A stretch of DNA of 15,297 bases. Origin: Aalborgiella sp031390045. GTDB taxonomy: Bacteria; Pseudomonadota; Gammaproteobacteria; Burkholderiales; Burkholderiaceae_C. The stretch is from positions 1 through 15,297 of the forward strand of contig JANMTB010000097.1 in the NCBI GenBank assembly GCA_031390045.1, in the 5' to 3' direction. Shown one piece after another: positions 7,261-14,217 of the stretch (position 1 is its first letter; each line of letters starts with the position of its first letter). The notes beneath the pieces are model-generated. The model worked only from the letters and a program-made list of their open reading frames with translations, was not told where the DNA came from and made no database searches. A program made the position numbers and the translations under genes.

Positions 7261-7872
7261 TCATGCGTCTGATGATGCGTCCAGTACATCCTCCGGCTTA
7301 ACGCTTTGGCGCGCTAGGCGCTCGCTTTTCCAATACACATCGTCACCCGCCTTGCCCTCAATGACCATGCGGTTCAGCACGCGGGAGAGCACAAACATCA
7401 AGTCGCTCAGGCGGTTCAGGTATTGGCGTGGTGCGTCGTTGATGGTTTCAGATTCGCCCAACGCCACGACCGCCCGCTCAGCCCGCCGCGCCACGGTGCG
7501 GCAGACGTGCGCTTGCGACGCAGCACGGTTGCCTGCAGGCAAGATGAATTCGGCAAGTTTCGGCAGGGTTGCGTTGTAGGTTTCTAGCGCATCGTCCAGC
7601 TCCAAAAGCGCCTCTTTTTTAAGCAACTCAAAGCCTGGAATGGACAACTCGCCACCCAAATTGAAGAGTTGGTGCTGGATTTCAACCAACAAATGCCGCA
7701 CGCCCTCAGGCATGGTTTCGCACAGCAACACACCGATATGCGAGTTCAGCTCATCCACATCGCCCATGGCGTGGACACGTAAGTGGTCTTTAGAAACGCG
7801 GGTGTTGTCGCCCAGCCCCGTGGTGCCTTGGTCGCCCGTGCGGGTGGCGATTTGTGAGAGTCTATTTGCCAT
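7261..7872 (-). CDS. PduO-type ATP:cob(I)alamin adenosyltransferase
   Basis: Transfers the adenosyl group of ATP to cob(I)alamin, making adenosylcobalamin, in the cytoplasm; the family forms trimers. The 203-residue protein has the N-terminal ATP loop TRTGDQGTTGLGDNTRVSK (10-28) and DVDELNSHIG (38-47). It also has the helix motif LPAGNRAASQAHVCRTVARR (111-130) followed by AER, and YLNRLSDLMFVLSR (151-164), all diagnostic of the PduO/MMAB type rather than the CobA or EutT types. The ATG at 7872 lies 15 bp after the histidine-kinase stop, so it is likely co-transcribed with the two-component system. An 8-bp inverted repeat covers its leader. No cobalamin riboswitch is possible in so short a gap. 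Other cobalamin genes are absent from the window, so it may serve salvage. Confidence 0.93.
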   Translation of the reverse strand: MANRLSQIATRTGDQGTTGLGDNTRVSKDHLRVHAMGDVDELNSHIGVLLCETMPEGVRHLLVEIQHQLFNLGGELSIPGFELLKKEALLELDDALETYNATLPKLAEFILPAGNRAASQAHVCRTVARRAERAVVALGESETINDAPRQYLNRLSDLMFVLSRVLNRMVIEGKAGDDVYWKSERLARQSVKPEDVLDASSDA

Positions 7873-7877
7873 GGTGT

Positions 7878-7905
7878 GTAACTTTACCTAAAGAGGCAAA
7901 GTTAC
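7878..7905. repeat. Inverted repeat over the kinase stop codon and adenosyltransferase leader
   Basis: GTAACTTT at 7878-7885 pairs perfectly with AAAGTTAC at 7898-7905 across a 12-nt loop. It spans the TAG stop of the kinase (7888-7890), and an AGG lies at the loop edge. In the transcript it would form a stem just upstream of the adenosyltransferase start. Role unproven; no T-run follows, so it is not a clear terminator. Confidence 0.4.
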
Positions 7906-9318
7906 CACAAAACAAGCCCCATTTTGCGCTCCAGTGCCTTCGCAGCGCACGCTGCCGCCGTGGCGCTGGGCGATGGATTTGACCAATGCCAAGCCTAGAC
8001 CAACACCGCCGTCAACCTCGCTGGCACCCGGCACGCGGTAAAACGGCTCAAAAATGCGCTCGCGCAGCTCACTTGGCACGCCTGGGCCATGGTCGGTCAC
8101 GCGCAAGACGACTTGTTTTGATTGGCCAAGCGTCTCGATGTTCAAACTCAGTACGGCTGCTTGGCCTGAACCCGCTTTGGCGTAGCGGTTCGCGTTTTCC
8201 AGTAAATTGCGCATCAAACGGCGCAGCAACTTAGGCACACCTTGCACGGCGATAGCGGATTCGGACAATACCTGTAGCTCCGCGCCCGATTTGGCGCACT
8301 CTTCTGCGGCCAAACCAGTTAAATCAACAGTTTCAAACGAACCCACATCGGCCTGCGCCGAATCTAGCCGGCTGGCGAGCAAGATTTCAGCGATCAGCTG
8401 GTCTAACTCGTTGATATTGCGGCTGATTTCGTCTTTCAGCAAATTGAAGGATTTGAGCGACGCTGGGCCGCCCCAAGTCGCGAAAGCCCCCTCGGGGGGC
8501 AGGGAGGACACGCCAGTGCCGACCGTGGGGGCACTTACTCTGCCATGCATCAGCTCCAAGCCCATTTTGATGCGGGTTAAGGGCGATCTGAGCTCGTGAG
8601 ATGCGTTGGCCAGCAGCGATTTGTGCGACCCGACCAAAGCCTCTATGCGCTCAGCCGCCGTGTTGAAGCGTTTCGCCAAAAATGCCACCTCGTCGTTGCC
8701 AATGACTGGAACGCGGGTCGCCAAGTCGCCCTGCCCCCATTGCTCAACACCACGCTGTAATGACTCTAACCGCTTGGTCAGCCGGCGAATCAGCGGGTAC
8801 GTGCCCAGTGCCACGGCGAGGCCAACCAAACCGAGCATCCAAACAAACCCAAACGGTGGCTTAAACCAGGTTTTGTCCGCAGGGCTGCCAAGACCAAATG
8901 CATTATCCAAACGCTCTGGGCGATTCCTGCGGTCCAATCGTTCAAATCGCTCGCGCATCTCTAGCGGGCGCATCGGCTCAAATTCACCCGTTTGTGGGTT
9001 CAGGCGACGCGGTCTTGGCATTTGCAAGCCTATGGTATCGCCAGCGGCTAAGGGTTTATCAAGTTTTACTGAAAATTCGGTGCCCATGCCCGGCACGCGC
9101 GGTGCTGCCGTCGCTGTGCCTATGGTTTCACCCGCAGCGTTTTTAATCAGCACTTCGCGCACCACGGGCGCAGTGTCGGCAGCTCCCAACTCAGCCATTT
9201 TGCGCTCTGCGCTCTCGCGCCAAGCCCAACCGACCAGCAACGTCAGCAACGCCACGGCCAGCACCACGGCTAGCCAGATGCGGACGTAAAGGCGGTTGAA
9301 AAAGGGTTGTTGGTGCAT
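7888..9318 (-). CDS. Membrane sensor histidine kinase, partner of CpxR-like regulator
   Basis: Inner-membrane sensor kinase of 476 residues. TM1 is ~14-31, the periplasmic sensor ~32-153 and TM2 ~156-174, followed by a HAMP linker (~175-230). The HisKA H-box ANASHELRSPLTRIKMGLEL has the phospho-acceptor H241. The ATPase domain has N-box NLLENANRYA (371-380), G1 TDHGPGVP (408-415), F-box IFEPFYR (422-428) and G2 GVGLGLALV (438-446). All catalytic boxes are intact. The sensor carries an Arg- and Pro-rich stretch (RPRRLNPQTGEFEPM, then RERFERLDRRNRPERLD) with no recognised ligand fold. Between H-box helix 1 and helix 2 (LLKDEISRNINELDQLIAEI) lies an unusual ~30-residue insert (260-289) coded by a GC-rich palindromic repeat. 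The ATG overlaps the regulator stop by one base (TGATG), indicating translational coupling. The CpxA-type role is inference from the regulator and its upstream box. Confidence 0.93.
   Translation of the reverse strand: MHQQPFFNRLYVRIWLAVVLAVALLTLLVGWAWRESAERKMAELGAADTAPVVREVLIKNAAGETIGTATAAPRVPGMGTEFSVKLDKPLAAGDTIGLQMPRPRRLNPQTGEFEPMRPLEMRERFERLDRRNRPERLDNAFGLGSPADKTWFKPPFGFVWMLGLVGLAVALGTYPLIRRLTKRLESLQRGVEQWGQGDLATRVPVIGNDEVAFLAKRFNTAAERIEALVGSHKSLLANASHELRSPLTRIKMGLELMHGRVSAPTVGTGVSSLPPEGAFATWGGPASLKSFNLLKDEISRNINELDQLIAEILLASRLDSAQADVGSFETVDLTGLAAEECAKSGAELQVLSESAIAVQGVPKLLRRLMRNLLENANRYAKAGSGQAAVLSLNIETLGQSKQVVLRVTDHGPGVPSELRERIFEPFYRVPGASEVDGGVGLGLALVKSIAQRHGGSVRCEGTGAQNGACFVVTLPL
8452..8545. 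repeat. GC-rich palindromic repeat inserted in frame in the kinase gene
   Basis: A short segment with compact palindrome GCCCCCTCGGGGGGC (8486-8500), flanked by GGGCCGCCCCAAG on one side and GTGGGGGC on the other. It encodes SSLPPEGAFATWGGP in the kinase. From memory, similar GC-rich elements giving LPPEGA...WGGP-like peptides are common in comamonad genomes. Only one copy is in this window, so the repeat status rests on recollection plus its palindromic form and its position as extra residues in a conserved domain. Confidence 0.6.
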
Positions 9319-10031
9319 CAGTCTTGCTGTTTTGCGAAGACATAACCCACACCCCGCACCGTCAAAATCCGCTTCGGATCTTTGGCATCCGCCTCTATGG
9401 CGGCACGGATGCGGCCCATGTGCACGTCGATAGAGCGGTCAAATGCTTCTAACTCACGGCCACGCACGGCCTCCATGATTTGGTCTCGCGTCAACACGCG
9501 GCCAGCGCGCTCGGCCACGGCGAGGAGCAAATCGAACTGGTATGAGGTTAAATCAACCTCTTTGCCTGCCAAGGTGACAATCCGTGCGTCGCGGTCAATC
9601 TCTAAGCTGCCAAAACTCAGGTTGGCTTTGCTGGCATCGTCGACCACACCCGCATGGGCGCTGCGACGCAAAATCGCCCGAATACGGGCTAGCAGTTCGC
9701 GCGGCTCGAAAGGTTTAGCCAAATAATCATCTGCACCCACTTCTAAACCAATCACGCGGTCCATCGGGTCGCCCTTAGCGGTGAGCATCAAAATCGGCGT
9801 TTTACCGACAGCGCCACCAATCCCCCGAATCCGGCGGCAAATTTCTAGACCATCGATGTCGGGCAACATCAAGTCTAAAACGACCAGTGCAGGCGGCGAC
9901 TTTTGCAGCGCAGCCAAACCACTGGCGCCGTCTAAGGCGTGTTTGAAGTCAAAACCTGCTTGCCGCAGGTACTCACTGACCATGTTGGCCAAGCGGGCGT
10001 CGTCTTCAATCATCAAAAGTTGTTGTGTCAT
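9318..10031 (-). CDS. OmpR/PhoB-family response regulator, CpxR-like
   Basis: DNA-binding response regulator of 237 residues. The receiver domain (~3-120) has the acidic pair D10/D11, phospho-acceptor D53 in VVLDLMLPD, T84 in LMLTAKG and K106 in YLAKPFEP. The winged-helix output domain (~135-233) includes LTSYQFDLLLAVAERAGRVL, the recognition-helix stretch ELEAFDRSIDVHMGRIRAAI and wing RGVGYVFAK. The FDRSIDVHM string resembles CpxR more than PhoB or RstA. It is the first gene of a minus-strand run with the kinase (1-bp overlap), adenosyltransferase and M14 peptidase. A CpxR-type box (GTAAA-N5-GTAAA) lies ~83 bp upstream of the ATG, consistent with autoregulation of an envelope-stress system. 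The CpxR identity is a family-level inference; RstA-like or another OmpR-type regulator remains possible. Confidence 0.93.
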   Translation of the reverse strand: MTQQLLMIEDDARLANMVSEYLRQAGFDFKHALDGASGLAALQKSPPALVVLDLMLPDIDGLEICRRIRGIGGAVGKTPILMLTAKGDPMDRVIGLEVGADDYLAKPFEPRELLARIRAILRRSAHAGVVDDASKANLSFGSLEIDRDARIVTLAGKEVDLTSYQFDLLLAVAERAGRVLTRDQIMEAVRGRELEAFDRSIDVHMGRIRAAIEADAKDPKRILTVRGVGYVFAKQQD

Positions 10032-10094
10032 GGTTTGTCAAACGGTTCGTTGCGATATTACAAATAACGTTTCAATCATGCGCTTGGGGCTCGT

Positions 10095-10128
10095 TTTACA
10101 GCGTGTCGGTTCTGTAAAGTTGTGTAAA
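10095..10128. promoter_or_regulatory. Putative CpxR-like operator upstream of the regulator gene
   Basis: GTAAA at 10114-10118 and GTAAA at 10124-10128 are separated by 5 nt, matching the known CpxR consensus GTAAA-N5-GTAAA. TTTACAG at 10095-10101 and CTGTAAA at 10112-10118 also form a perfect 7-bp inverted repeat, giving three half-sites in 34 bp. The position, 63-97 bp upstream of the regulator ATG, suits autoregulation. No matching -35/-10 pair was confidently assigned. Confidence 0.5.
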
Positions 10129-10151
10129 ACTGCGTTGAAAACCTTCAGAAC

Positions 10152-10201
10152 GCTACATTATTGATAGCTATTTAGTCAATAAATACGCCGGCTAGAGCCA
10201 T
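10152..10201 (+). repeat. Interspersed AT-rich repeat, copy 3, intergenic
   Basis: The reverse complement matches the core of copy 2 (7163-7212) in about 40 of 50 positions and copy 1 in about 37 of 50, sharing CCGGCGTATTTATTG exactly with copy 1. It starts ~15 bp beyond the ampG stop and lies upstream of the regulator promoter region. In the frame used by the M14 signal peptide it reads ATLLIAI-stop-SINTPARA, so here it is not part of a protein. Confidence 0.72.
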
Positions 10202-10215
10202 ATTTTATCGTAATT

Positions 10216-11652
10216 TTAAGTATTTACGCTGTTTTCACGGCTAATGGGCACATCTGGCGCGTTCTGCACTGCATTTTCTGGCGTTTTGATGCGACTTGCC
10301 AACCAAACCAGCAGCAGCACCGGAATACCCAACATCGCTGTGGCGGTGAAAAAGTCAATGTAGCCAAAGGCATCCACGTACTTGCCCGAATACCCCGCCA
10401 AAAACTTGGGCAATAGCAACATCATGGAGCTGAACAGCGCGTATTGCGTGGCAGAGTAGTTCACATTCGTGAGGCTAGACAAATAGGCGATGAACGCAGC
10501 TGAGGCGATGCCGCTGGACAAATTATCAGCCGAAATCACCCAAATCAGTGCGGTCACATCGTGCCCACGACCGCCCAGCCAAGCAAATAGCAGGTTGCTC
10601 ACAGCGCTCAAAATCGCGCCCAACATCAAAATTCGCATCACCCCAAAGCGCATCGACAGCACGCCGCCAATGAACGCGCCGACCAGCGTCATGATGACGC
10701 CGAACACTTTGGTGACATTTGCCACCTCCAGCTTGGTGTAGCCCATGTCGACATAAAACGGGTTCGCCATGATGCCCATGACCACGTCAGAGATGCGGTA
10801 GGTAGCAATCAGCGCCAAAATCAACGCGGCATGCCATTTGTAACGGCGAATGAAGTCGGCAAAAGGCTCGATCAACGCGCCCTTGAGCCAATCCGACGCA
10901 TTTTTGGCAGGTTGGTAAGCGCGCTCAGCGGGTTTGGGTGACCACAGTACCGTGATGACACCTAACAACATGGATGCAGCCATGACCAAATACGCCGTCT
11001 GCCACGCATTGTTTTGGTAAACCGCTTTTACCGCGACACCAGCAGCGGCTGCTACAGGGGCTACAGTTGCAACTTCTGCAAACGCTGCCACCCAAAACAC
11101 ACCCGCCCCCGCCCAAATCATCGCAATACGGTAACCCGTCATGTAGGCGCTGGCTAGGGCGGCTTGTCTGTCAACATCGGCCATTTCTATGCGGTAAGCG
11201 TCTAGCGCTATGTCTTGCGTGGCAGAGCCAAACGCCACCGCCACCGCAAACCACACCATGCTTTGCAAGTCGTTCTGCGGATTCGTCAACGCCATACCCG
11301 CCAAGCCCGCGATGATAACGATTTGCGATATCAGCAACCAACTACGACGACGACCTAGCCATGCCGTGAGCAGAGGGATCGGCATTCTGTCCACTAAAGG
11401 CGACCAGACCCATTTGAAGCCATAAGCCAAGCCGACCCAACTTAAAAACCCAATGGTCGTGCGATCAATGCCCGCTTCGCGCAGGCGAAAGCTGAGTGTG
11501 CCTAACACCAGCAGTAGGGGTAGCCCTGCTGCGAAGCCCAGCAGCAGCATGCGGAGTGTGGGCGGCTCTAAGTAAACTTTGAGAGTTTCTGCCCAGCTGC
11601 GTTTGGCAGCAGTGGGTGCGGATTGGGCGAACGCTTGATGGCGGGTGGTCAT
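10216..11652 (-). CDS. ampG: AmpG-type muropeptide permease (MFS)
   Basis: Inner-membrane transporter of the major facilitator superfamily that imports GlcNAc-anhydroMurNAc peptides released from peptidoglycan, the uptake step of murein recycling and an input to AmpC beta-lactamase induction where AmpR is present. The 478-residue chain has ~12-14 hydrophobic helices. AmpG-like stretches include LLGFAAGLPLLLVLGTLSFR, IGFLSWVGLAYGFKWVWSPL, a VDRMPIP/GRRRSWLL loop and FGSATQDIALDAYRIEM, which parallels the ASQDIVFDAW segment of E. coli AmpG. The ATG at 11652 is supported by an in-frame TAG eight codons upstream; its Shine-Dalgarno is poor. It follows the small lipoprotein gene by 42 bp on the same strand, so the two may be co-transcribed. 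Its neighbourhood with an M14 murein-amidase-like peptidase fits wall recycling. The C-terminal tail after the last helix (~30 residues) is hydrophilic. Confidence 0.93.
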   Translation of the reverse strand: MTTRHQAFAQSAPTAAKRSWAETLKVYLEPPTLRMLLLGFAAGLPLLLVLGTLSFRLREAGIDRTTIGFLSWVGLAYGFKWVWSPLVDRMPIPLLTAWLGRRRSWLLISQIVIIAGLAGMALTNPQNDLQSMVWFAVAVAFGSATQDIALDAYRIEMADVDRQAALASAYMTGYRIAMIWAGAGVFWVAAFAEVATVAPVAAAAGVAVKAVYQNNAWQTAYLVMAASMLLGVITVLWSPKPAERAYQPAKNASDWLKGALIEPFADFIRRYKWHAALILALIATYRISDVVMGIMANPFYVDMGYTKLEVANVTKVFGVIMTLVGAFIGGVLSMRFGVMRILMLGAILSAVSNLLFAWLGGRGHDVTALIWVISADNLSSGIASAAFIAYLSSLTNVNYSATQYALFSSMMLLLPKFLAGYSGKYVDAFGYIDFFTATAMLGIPVLLLVWLASRIKTPENAVQNAPDVPISRENSVNT

Positions 11653-11694
11653 TCCGCCATCATAAAGGCTGAGCTAGCCGCACAACCAACCGAT

Positions 11695-12048
11695 TTACAG
11701 TGGTGTTGCAGGAACGATCGTATTTTCGTAATAGTCTTTGGTAATGATGGTGTTGGCCGCTGTTTTGTCTTTGTAAGCGGTGCAAGTCGCATCCGGCCCA
11801 ATGCCGGCATGCACGGTCGCACCAGTCGTCACGTCACCACCATAAAACTTTTTCAGCCGTGTGACTGTGTCTTTAGCATCATTGCCGTTCGGTGAAATTC
11901 TTGCACCTTCTATGCACACATTACCTACCTCTGGACTGATAGCGTCAGCCTGAAAAAACGAGTCGTCAATGCTGCCGCTGCAGGCCGCAAGCGCCACCAC
12001 AGCAGCGCCGCTTAAAATAAGTTTGAATGATTTGTTCATACGATTCAT
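11695..12048 (-). CDS. Small predicted lipoprotein of unknown function
   Basis: A 117-residue protein with a lipoprotein signal: basic start MNRMNKSFK, hydrophobic core LILSGAAVVALAAC and lipobox ALAAC with the lipidated Cys at 23. The next residues (SGSIDD) lack Asp at +2, so sorting to the outer membrane is plausible. The ATG at 12048 is supported by a strong AGGAG 9 nt upstream. The mature part (~95 residues) contains two further cysteines (VCIEGARISPNGNDAKDTV and DATCTAYKDKTAAN) that could form a disulphide. It contains no domain that I recognise. It precedes ampG by 42 bp on the same strand, hinting at an envelope role, though that is context only. Confidence 0.8.
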   Translation of the reverse strand: MNRMNKSFKLILSGAAVVALAACSGSIDDSFFQADAISPEVGNVCIEGARISPNGNDAKDTVTRLKKFYGGDVTTGATVHAGIGPDATCTAYKDKTAANTIITKDYYENTIVPATPL

Positions 12049-12107
12049 ACAAGAATACTCCTAAGTAATTTATCTATCATGCCACCAAAGTCGCAAAAAG
12101 CATGTAG

Positions 12108-12165
12108 CCAATTCGCCTCAAATGCCCTTAGAAATTAGAAAAATCGTAACTGATCGTCATGGGCG
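12108..12165 (-). repeat. 58-bp direct repeat, left copy: displaced duplicate of the ExoIII gene 3' end
   Basis: Identical over all 58 bp to 14160-14217, in the same orientation, about 2.05 kb apart. It contains the last 12 codons of exodeoxyribonuclease III, its stop codon and 20 bp beyond. To the right of this copy (12166-12187) the sequence keeps weaker, ungapped similarity to the ExoIII gene (about 14 of 22), with the conserved SDH residues replaced; after that, similarity ends. It is a non-functional gene fragment. Confidence 0.92.
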
Positions 12166-12268
12166 ATTGGTTGAAGAGGTGTTCAGTCAAATTCCGAATG
12201 AGATAATTTACAAAATCTAGGCACTTTAGTTCTTTAATGTTCATCAATTTACACACTGGGTCGACTTC

Positions 12269-14155
12269 ATGATTCACTCATATCGCCCAGAAATAGATGG
12301 TCTTCGCGCCATTGCCGTTTTATCAGTTATTTTCTTTCACATTAATGCTACATGGCTAACCGGTGGCTTTATTGGTGTAGATGTATTCTTTGTTATCAGT
12401 GGTTATCTGATAACAAATCAGATTCAACACGACATAACTGCAGGCACTTTTACGATTAAAAATTTTTATTTACGCCGAATTAGAAGAATCTTGCCGCCAT
12501 TATTAGTCGTGCTGTTAGCTAGCTCGGTAGCCGCATTTGCAATATTGACCCCTGAGGATATTCGTTCCTACGTAAATTCATTGCTTGTACAACCGCTATC
12601 TTTGCAGAATGTCATTTTTCTCTCAGAAGGCGAGTATTTCATTGGCGCGGACACCAAACCGCTACTACATACTTGGAGCTTAGCTGTTGAAGAACAGTTC
12701 TATTTTTTTTGGCCAATACTCCTACTTTTCATAAAGCGGCAATCATCAAAAGTCCGCTTAACGGTAGTTTTATTAGTAATTATTGGTTCGTTTTATATAA
12801 ATTTAGTGCAAAGCCAAACAGCACCGAAAGCCGCATTTTTTTTAATCTTTAGTTGCGCATGGGAACTGGCAATTGGCGGTTTAGCAGCATTGACAGAAAA
12901 CCGTAGCTGGTTAAATCAAAAATTTACGCGAATTCATAGAGAGCTGCTACTTTTTTGCAGCGCTTTAAGTTTGCTTATCGCCTTCTGCTACATCGACTCA
13001 AGCATGTTGTTCCCCGGAAAAATTGCTCTGCTCCCGGTTGTTGCTGTTTTTTTTATCATAGTATTCACTCACTCGCATAAGACAATCATTGGCAAAGTAT
13101 TAGCCCATCCACTGTTGGTCGGTATTGGGCTCATTTCATACCCGCTATATTTGTGGCATTGGCCGATTCTGGTGTTTATGCGTCACCTACACATCAGTAC
13201 TGTACAACTCTTGCCAATTGCATTATTTTGGCTCCTTACTTTCACACTTGCGTATGGTAGTTACCACTTGATCGAAACGCCTATACGGCGCAAAATAATA
13301 CTTACATCACAGTATCATTTACTTAAAGCTACTGCTTTAGTTTTTTTGATACTCACTATTTTTGGTATTCATGTCATCACAACTGAAGGCGCTTCTTATC
13401 GCTATAGCGACCAAGCTAAATCATATTTAACTGCGCGCATCAATTCGCGCACAACGCGGTGCACGATCTGGACAATCATTAAAGACAGGAATCCAAACAT
13501 TTGCCAGCTTGTTGAAGTTCATACAGAACCAAGCAAAGCCAAAAAAGTAATGATTTGGGGCAATAGCCACGCTGGCATGTGGTTGACAATGCTTGAACAG
13601 CTAGCTCGCGAAAATAACGCAAATTTGCTTCTGAATACAAAAAACTGCCGTCCTGTCATTGGACAATTTGACTGCTCTCCCGAGATCAAAGCAAAGGTCA
13701 TGGCGCAGATAGAGCAATTGCAATTAGACGATATTATTTTGGCATCGTCATGGCAGGGTATTGCAGATCCCAACCTTAACAAACAATTGACTGAGCTTGT
13801 TGGGTGGCTAGCCCACAAAAATATCCGCGTTTGGCTTGTCATTGATCCGCCCATTGGCGACAATTTAGATCCCTTGGCAGCCTATGCAAAAAATCCCATC
13901 AATCCGATACCGGGAACAATCTTTTTTGAAGACTACAACCGTATCTACCGCTCGAACGAGTTGACCTTATTCACGGAACTGAAAACACGCTTTCCTAGCG
14001 TTAGTATTATTGATCCGTCTGATATATTTTGTGGTTCTATTTACTGCTTGGGCGGTAACGCAATAGATGTTTGGTATCGTGATGCAACCCATTTAAATAA
14101 CGCAGGTGCGCAAACCGCTCGCAATAAATTCTTGCCAGTATTCCTTCCACGATAA
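12269..14155 (+). CDS. OafA-type membrane acyltransferase with C-terminal SGNH domain
   Basis: Integral membrane O-acyltransferase of 628 residues, a type that acetylates or acylates surface polysaccharide or peptidoglycan sugars. The acyltransferase-3 domain (~1-340, about ten helices) opens with YRPEIDGLRAIAVLSVIFFH and has GGFIGVDVFFVISGYLIT, YLRRIRRILPP and HTWSLAVEEQFYFFWPILLL. After one more helix near 365, the C-terminal SGNH-hydrolase-like domain (~395-628) has the block-I Ser in WGNSHAGM (S433, with Asn where Asp is usual) and the DATHL motif (D605, H608). Only a weak Shine-Dalgarno precedes the ATG. The gene is visibly AT-richer than its neighbours (one 60-bp line counted is 38% GC, against about 60% in ampG), indicating acquisition by transfer. 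It is bracketed by the 58-bp ExoIII-end direct repeats and points towards the ExoIII gene. Substrate unknown; O-antigen or another surface glycan is most likely. Confidence 0.93.
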   Translation: MIHSYRPEIDGLRAIAVLSVIFFHINATWLTGGFIGVDVFFVISGYLITNQIQHDITAGTFTIKNFYLRRIRRILPPLLVVLLASSVAAFAILTPEDIRSYVNSLLVQPLSLQNVIFLSEGEYFIGADTKPLLHTWSLAVEEQFYFFWPILLLFIKRQSSKVRLTVVLLVIIGSFYINLVQSQTAPKAAFFLIFSCAWELAIGGLAALTENRSWLNQKFTRIHRELLLFCSALSLLIAFCYIDSSMLFPGKIALLPVVAVFFIIVFTHSHKTIIGKVLAHPLLVGIGLISYPLYLWHWPILVFMRHLHISTVQLLPIALFWLLTFTLAYGSYHLIETPIRRKIILTSQYHLLKATALVFLILTIFGIHVITTEGASYRYSDQAKSYLTARINSRTTRCTIWTIIKDRNPNICQLVEVHTEPSKAKKVMIWGNSHAGMWLTMLEQLARENNANLLLNTKNCRPVIGQFDCSPEIKAKVMAQIEQLQLDDIILASSWQGIADPNLNKQLTELVGWLAHKNIRVWLVIDPPIGDNLDPLAAYAKNPINPIPGTIFFEDYNRIYRSNELTLFTELKTRFPSVSIIDPSDIFCGSIYCLGGNAIDVWYRDATHLNNAGAQTARNKFLPVFLPR

Positions 14156-14159
14156 ATCC

Positions 14160-14217
14160 CCAATTCGCCTCAAATGCCCTTAGAAATTAGAAAAATCGTA
14201 ACTGATCGTCATGGGCG
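14160..14217 (-). repeat. 58-bp direct repeat, right copy: native 3' end of the ExoIII gene
   Basis: Identical to 12108-12165. Covers ExoIII codons from about A263 to the stop (14182-14180) plus 20 bp of downstream sequence. It begins 4 bp after the acyltransferase stop codon. Together the copies delimit a 2-kb segment containing only the acyltransferase gene and its leader. Confidence 0.92.

Noticed and set aside
7873..7887. Cobalamin riboswitch before the adenosyltransferase gene
   Set aside because: Only 15 bp separate it from the kinase gene, and no B12-box-like sequence was recognised in the adjoining kinase 3' end.
8606..9289. Plus-strand frame of 227 codons opposite the kinase gene
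   Set aside because: Basic, Ser/Arg-rich antisense shadow of a clearly conserved kinase; no motif or start signal of its own.
11653..11667. Four-codon mini-ORF (ATG ATG GCG GAA TGA) whose stop overlaps the ampG start
   Set aside because: It could be a leader for reinitiation, but so short a frame arises easily by chance and has no ribosome-binding site.
12108..14217. Insertion sequence or transposon with the acyltransferase as cargo
   Set aside because: No transposase, no terminal inverted repeats, and a 58-bp direct repeat is far longer than a target duplication. A gene-end recombination model fits better.
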